Source: Lachnospiraceae bacterium
Lineage (GTDB): Bacteria > Bacillota > Clostridia > Lachnospirales > Lachnospiraceae
DNA: 64,000 nt
Direction of reading: 5' to 3'
NCBI GenBank assembly: GCA_015057325.1
Contig: SVEQ01000001.1
Coordinates: 248,001-312,000, forward strand
The notes under the pieces: model-generated
Database searches by the model: none
What the model was told of the DNA's origin: nothing
What the model saw: the letters and a program-made list of their open reading frames with translations, nothing else
Made by a program: the position numbers and the translations under genes
Part shown: positions 60,420 through 64,000 of the stretch, piece after piece
Layout: each line of letters starts with the position of its first letter
Position numbering within the stretch: the first letter of the stretch is position 1

Positions 60420-62312
60420 ATGGCAGGAATAAGAATGACAGGCTTGGCATCCGGGCTTGACACACAGAGCCTTGTCGGCGAACTCTCCAAAGCATATCAG
60501 AAGAAGGTAGATAATTCCAAGAAAGCTCAGACCAAAGCAGAGTGGAAAAAAGATGCGTGGTCCGCTCTTAACACTAAACTTCAGAATTTTTATAAGGGAG
60601 CTTTGTCGACTTTTAAGGCAACCGGCACATACAAGTCTAAGTCGGTAAGTGGAACACTTTCAGGAATCAAGATTACTGCCGGTAATGCAGCAGTTAATGG
60701 TAATCACAAGGTTAAGGTTATAGGCACTGCGAGCGCTCAAATGTGGACCGGAAAGCAGTTAAATACCGCCGGAATTACAGCCACATCGTACACTTCGGCA
60801 GAAGGAAGTACTAAGTTGTCAGAACTTACGGATTCGGATGGTAACAGCCTTCTTAATTCGTTAAATGGTGCGGAGTTTAAGATAAGCAAAGATGGCGTTG
60901 AGTCAACGGTTAATCTTGATATCGCAGGTAATCTTGGCGGAGATTCTACAGTAGAAGATCTTACAAGTTATATCAACAGTCAGTTATCCGGAACAGGAGT
61001 CACAGCTTCTTATGATAACGGTAAGCTTAAGTTTACCAACACTAATAATGAGGAAGTTAAGATTACTGCCGAGAATGCTCAGGCTAAGGCATTTGGTATT
61101 TCTGATGGTGATGGACTTACTATTGCAGGACATGAGGACGGGACGGATGCAGTATCGGCAAGTAGTAGTTCGTTTGCATATAAGGAAACTAAGACAGAAG
61201 GAACAGGTGTCACAGGATCAACTAAAGTTAGTGATCTTATGGGCGCTAACTGGACCGGAAGCACAACACTTACTGTCAATGGTAAGAGTATTGCGATAGA
61301 TCATAATACAACGTTGACAAGTTTGGCTAAAGCCATGGCAGATACAGGAATTAACGCAAGTTATGATGAAAATCAGGGAAGATTTTATTTGAGCTCTACC
61401 AATACAGGCGTTGGTAATTCCTTTGATGTTACCGGAGATGATAATATAATTAAGGCGATAGGTCTTAATCTCGAGGATGGAGACCCTGCTAAGATTACAG
61501 CAAGTAGTGCCTCCATTGAGTATAATGGTGTTACGTATACAAGCGATACCAACAATTTCAACATTAATGGTCTTACCTTTGATGTTTCCGAGAAAGGTGA
61601 GACAATGACATTTTCTGTTAATAATGATGTTGATGGTATATATAACAAGGTTAAGGATTTCCTCAAGGAATACAATGCGTTACTTAAAGAGATGAATACT
61701 TTGTATAATGCTGAAAGTACAAGAGGTTATGAACCGCTTACCTCGGATGAGAAAGATGCCATGTCTGATGATGAGGTTAAGGAGTGGGAGAAGAAGATTA
61801 AGGATTCTCTTCTCCGCCGTGATGATAGATTGAGTTCGTACACTAGTAACTTCCGCTCGATTATGAATAAGTCTATAGAAGTTGATGGAAAGAGATATTC
61901 ATTATCAAGCTTTGGCATTAATACCGGTGACTGGAGTGAGAAAGGACTTCTTCATCTTGACGGCGATGAGGATGACACAACGACTTCCGGTAACGAAGAT
62001 AAGCTCAAAGCAGCGATAGCTGCTAATCCTGAAGCGGTAACAAAAACACTTGCTGGTTTGGGTAATGAGCTGTATAGCTTCTTGATGAAGGCACAGAAGA
62101 AAACGTCTACAAGTTCATCGCAGACATTCTATGATGATCTTACATTGGATGCTGACATTAAGTCTAAGAAAGAGGATGTTAAGAAGATGCAGCAGAAAAT
62201 GAATGATGAGGAGGATAAGTATTATAAGCAATTCTCGGCTATGGAGTCGGCAATGGCAAAATTGCAATCGCAACAGACTTATCTCGCCGGATTGTTTGGC
62301 AATGCTTCTTGA
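60420..62312 (+). CDS. fliD: Flagellar cap protein FliD (HAP2)
   Basis: A 630-aa filament cap protein. GLASGLDTQSLVGELSKAYQKKVD at the N-terminus (about 7-30), and the C-terminal YLAGLFGNAS region with KMQQKMNDEEDKYYKQFSAMESAMAKLQSQQ, are the coiled ends that bury in the cap. A Flagellin_IN-like stretch repeats twice in the middle (TSYTSAEGSTKLSELTD and STKVSDLMGANWTGS). Length is larger than Escherichia FliD (468) but usual in Firmicutes. RBS AAGGAGGG. Confidence 0.93.
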   Translation: MAGIRMTGLASGLDTQSLVGELSKAYQKKVDNSKKAQTKAEWKKDAWSALNTKLQNFYKGALSTFKATGTYKSKSVSGTLSGIKITAGNAAVNGNHKVKVIGTASAQMWTGKQLNTAGITATSYTSAEGSTKLSELTDSDGNSLLNSLNGAEFKISKDGVESTVNLDIAGNLGGDSTVEDLTSYINSQLSGTGVTASYDNGKLKFTNTNNEEVKITAENAQAKAFGISDGDGLTIAGHEDGTDAVSASSSSFAYKETKTEGTGVTGSTKVSDLMGANWTGSTTLTVNGKSIAIDHNTTLTSLAKAMADTGINASYDENQGRFYLSSTNTGVGNSFDVTGDDNIIKAIGLNLEDGDPAKITASSASIEYNGVTYTSDTNNFNINGLTFDVSEKGETMTFSVNNDVDGIYNKVKDFLKEYNALLKEMNTLYNAESTRGYEPLTSDEKDAMSDDEVKEWEKKIKDSLLRRDDRLSSYTSNFRSIMNKSIEVDGKRYSLSSFGINTGDWSEKGLLHLDGDEDDTTTSGNEDKLKAAIAANPEAVTKTLAGLGNELYSFLMKAQKKTSTSSSQTFYDDLTLDADIKSKKEDVKKMQQKMNDEEDKYYKQFSAMESAMAKLQSQQTYLAGLFGNAS

Positions 62313-62360
62313 TAGGATGAGTACGTGTTATAAATAGATGGATGTAATGATTGTAAGAAG

Positions 62361-62393
62361 GGATTCGCCGGAAATGTTATTTTCGGTGAATCC
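62361..62393 (+). terminator. Strong hairpin between fliD and fliS
   Basis: GGATTCGCCGGAAA pairs with TTTTCGGTGAATCC (62361-62374 and 62380-62393) with one G-T pair. No T-run follows, so it may be an RNA-processing or stability element rather than a terminator. Confidence 0.5.
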
Positions 62394-62439
62394 TATGTCG
62401 TATTGACGACAACAAACTTATTGATAAGGAGAACACAGT

Positions 62440-62844
62440 ATGGCACCTAGGAATCCATATGCAACATACAATAATAATAAGGTATTGTCGGCAACACCGG
62501 CAGAACTTACACTTATGCTATATGAAGGGGCGATTAAGTTCTGTAATCTTGCCAAGGTAGATATAGAAAAAAAAGAGTATGGCGACTCAATTGGTCATAT
62601 TCAAAGAGCTAGGAATATAATAGTTGAATTACAATCTACGTTAGATTTTAAATATCCTGTAGCCAAAGATTTTGATACAATATACCAGTATATATTTTTG
62701 CTGATGACGGAAGTTAACAAGAATCATGATTTGGAAACACTTGAAGAGTTACTTGTAGAGCTTAGAGAACTTAGAGATATATGGAAAATGGTCATGAAGG
62801 CGGCAAAACAACCGCAGGCTTCGTCAGATAAGAGTGAGGATTGA
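62440..62844 (+). CDS. fliS: Flagellin export chaperone FliS
   Basis: A 134-aa helical chaperone that keeps flagellin unfolded for export. NPYATYNNNKVLSATPAELTLMLYEGAIKF opens it and matches the FliS family (YxxxxxxSATPxELxxMLYEGAI), and IYQYIFLLMTEVNKNHDLETLEEL and LRELRDIWKMVM follow. Start ATG with AAGGAG. The FliT-like gene follows 3 nt later, as in Bacillus fliS-fliT. The other member at 39864 is much more divergent. Confidence 0.92.
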   Translation: MAPRNPYATYNNNKVLSATPAELTLMLYEGAIKFCNLAKVDIEKKEYGDSIGHIQRARNIIVELQSTLDFKYPVAKDFDTIYQYIFLLMTEVNKNHDLETLEELLVELRELRDIWKMVMKAAKQPQASSDKSED

Positions 62845-62847
62845 TGT

Positions 62848-63333
62848 ATGGCTCAGAATGATAATTATGTGGATATTCTTGTTGATATACTTGATAAACA
62901 ATTGACTGTTTTAGAAGAGGTATTGAGAATAACCAAGCAACAGGAAGAAATTGCAAATGCCTCTGCTTTTGACGAACAGGCATTTGACGAGACGTTGATG
63001 CACAAGGATGTTTGTATTGCAAAGCTTAACGAATATGATAATGCGTTTGTATCCGTTTATGATAGAGTTAAGAATGCAGTTAAAGGTGATACCGAAAAAT
63101 ATGCAGACAAGATATCGGTTATACAAACGCTTATAAGAAGATGTACAGATTTGGGTAATGAGATTAGCACATTAGAAGTTCGTAACAAGGACAAGATTGC
63201 AATTTGTTTTACTAACAAAAAGCAGGAATATTCTGCAAAACAAACGGCGGCAACAGTGGCTAATAAGTACAATACAACAATGAAAAATGTTAATCTTATG
63301 GGAGAGAGATATCGATTTAATCAAGATAAATGA
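62848..63333 (+). CDS. FliT/FlgN-like flagellar chaperone
   Basis: A 161-aa predominantly helical protein with no strong signature. It follows fliS by 3 nt in the place of fliT. The middle, IVELDEQ-like coiled sequence with FVSVYDRVKNAVKGDTEKYADKIS and LGNEISTLEVRNKDKI, resembles FlgN/FliT chaperones, and GERYRFNQDK closes it. FliT normally binds FliD. The assignment rests on position and helical pattern, so it could also be an unrelated helical protein. Confidence 0.65.
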   Translation: MAQNDNYVDILVDILDKQLTVLEEVLRITKQQEEIANASAFDEQAFDETLMHKDVCIAKLNEYDNAFVSVYDRVKNAVKGDTEKYADKISVIQTLIRRCTDLGNEISTLEVRNKDKIAICFTNKKQEYSAKQTAATVANKYNTTMKNVNLMGERYRFNQDK

Positions 63334-63402
63334 TTATTGTGAAATATGTACGATTATTTCTGTAAAAAATAAAAAAATATTGAATTTTTTTCAAAAAAGG
63401 TG

Positions 63403-63429
63403 TAAAGTATTTTTATAAATAGCCGATAT
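63403..63429 (+). promoter_or_regulatory. Sigma-28 promoter of last flagellin
   Basis: TAAA, a 15-bp spacer and GCCGATAT match the sigma-28 consensus almost perfectly. The distance to the ATG gives a leader of about 150 nt. No other gene lies in 63334-63588. Confidence 0.9.
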
Positions 63430-63550
63430 ATAAAGTGTAAGGGTCAGAATATGGACTTACATACAACTTAATAATGATGTATGGTGTGATAATAGCTCGA
63501 AAGAGATATTATATAATATTATTAACGGGTGCCTAGCACCTAGTACATCT

Positions 63551-63562
63551 CGCAAGGATGCG
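63551..63562 (+). promoter_or_regulatory. CsrA-type site 1 in flagellin leader
   Basis: CGCAAGGATGCG forms a 3-bp stem around AAGGAT. The string GCAAGGATG is close to the CsrA consensus ACANGGANGU. Confidence 0.7.
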
Positions 63563-63569
63563 GGATTAT

Positions 63570-63583
63570 ATTCAAGGAGGAAT
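63570..63583 (+). promoter_or_regulatory. CsrA-type site 2 on flagellin ribosome binding site
   Basis: ATTC and GAAT form a stem around AAGGAG, which is the flagellin Shine-Dalgarno. Site 1 is about 20 nt upstream, a spacing that recalls the two-site hag leader of Bacillus. Confidence 0.7.
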
Positions 63584-63588
63584 GAATT

Positions 63589-64000
63589 ATGGTAGTACAA
63601 CACAACATGCAGGCAGTGAATGCCAACAGAATGCTCGGTGGTAACGTTAAGGCTGTAGCAAAGAACACAGAGAAGCTTTCTTCTGGTTACAAAGTAAACA
63701 GAGCAGCAGATGATGCAGCAGGACTTTCTATTTCTGAGAAGATGAGAAATCAGATCAGAGGTATTAATCAGGCAGTATCTAACTCTGAGGATGGTCAGTA
63801 TCTTATCCAGACAGCAGAAGGTAATATGAATGAGATTCATTCTATTCTTCAGCGTATGGGTGAGCTTGCTAACAAAGCAGCCAATGACGTTAATGCAACT
63901 GAGGATCGTACATCAATCAGTGACGAGTTGAAGCAGTTGTCATCAGAGATTGATTCAATCTCTAAGAAGGCACAGTTCAATGGTACATACTTACTTAATG
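63589..64000 (+). CDS. hag: Flagellin (partial, runs off window)
   Basis: The first 137 residues of a flagellin, cut by the window end. MVVQHNMQAVNANRMLGGNV, KLSSGYKVNRAADDAAGLSI and NQIRGINQAVSNSEDGQYLIQTAEG are the D0/D1 N-terminus. Codon use is strongly biased, fitting a very highly expressed gene. A near-consensus sigma-28 promoter and two CsrA-type hairpins precede it, so this is probably the main filament flagellin, regulated by CsrA and FliW encoded 4 kb upstream. The sequence differs clearly from the flagellin at 38407. Confidence 0.96.
   Translation, partial: MVVQHNMQAVNANRMLGGNVKAVAKNTEKLSSGYKVNRAADDAAGLSISEKMRNQIRGINQAVSNSEDGQYLIQTAEGNMNEIHSILQRMGELANKAANDVNATEDRTSISDELKQLSSEIDSISKKAQFNGTYLLN

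Noticed and set aside
63457..63840. 127-codon minus-strand frame over the last flagellin
   Set aside because: It is antisense to the strongly conserved flagellin N-terminus and its sigma-28 leader, so it is a shadow frame.

Overview
The window reads as chromosome of a motile, low-GC Gram-positive anaerobe, most likely a Lachnospiraceae (Butyrivibrio/Pseudobutyrivibrio/Roseburia type). Supporting signs are the DnaC/DnaD primosome pair, a large SRP RNA with Alu-type arms beside tadA, AGGAGG ribosome binding sites, and a flagellar cluster in Bacillus-like order (comFC-yvyF-flgM-flgN-flgK-flgL-fliW-csrA-flagellin) with a Lachnospiraceae-style second flgK and second flagellin. Genus assignment is inference from gene content only.

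Region 1 (1-28.9 kb) is housekeeping: dTDP-sugar synthesis (rfbB, rfbA), a lipoprotein, a YhaO/YhaN-type nuclease pair, a class A penicillin-binding protein, then on the minus strand Prs, the helicase loader and DnaD protein, MurC and a lipoprotein. TatD, RsmA, TadA, SRP RNA, an HD protein, MurG, a PdaA-like deacetylase, Pgi, a Bax-inhibitor-1 protein, MalQ and PlsC follow.

Region 2 (28.9-34.9 kb) is an accessory island unlike its surroundings. It holds a ~200 bp imperfect palindrome with a cruciform core, a terminator-linked RNA-like segment, a 1.57 kb IS3-family element, a perfect (CAAG)19 tetranucleotide tract inside a small leader ORF that runs into a 17-bp terminator-like hairpin, and a 967-aa secreted surface protein whose 5' three quarters look GC-richer than its 3' quarter. 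Two inverted copies of a 33-bp sequence (31/33 identical) bracket it at 29.44 and 34.69 kb. The layout suggests a phase-variable leader controlling a surface protein by attenuation, with the IS lodged between a good upstream promoter and that leader. This is the most unusual part of the window.

Region 3 (34.9-48.3 kb) holds the first motility block: a 1128-aa protein with a FliK-like C-terminus, a flagellin, a FliS-like protein, then HIT and TraX genes, a DivIVA-like coiled-coil protein, an 831-aa sensor with only PAS/GAF-like domains, MreB/Mbl, two rod proteins (FlgF/FlgG type) and a FlgJ-type rod-binding protein. BlaI-like and XRE regulators and RecD2 follow.

Region 4 (51.4-64 kb) is the late flagellar block: ComFC, YvyF, FlgM, FlgN, two FlgK, FlgL, FliW, CsrA, FlaG, FliD, FliS, a FliT-like chaperone and a second flagellin cut by the window end. 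Sigma-28-like promoters precede flgM, mreB, flaG and the last flagellin. CsrA-type GGA hairpins overlie the ribosome binding sites of flaG and the last flagellin, fitting the FliW-CsrA pair encoded just upstream.
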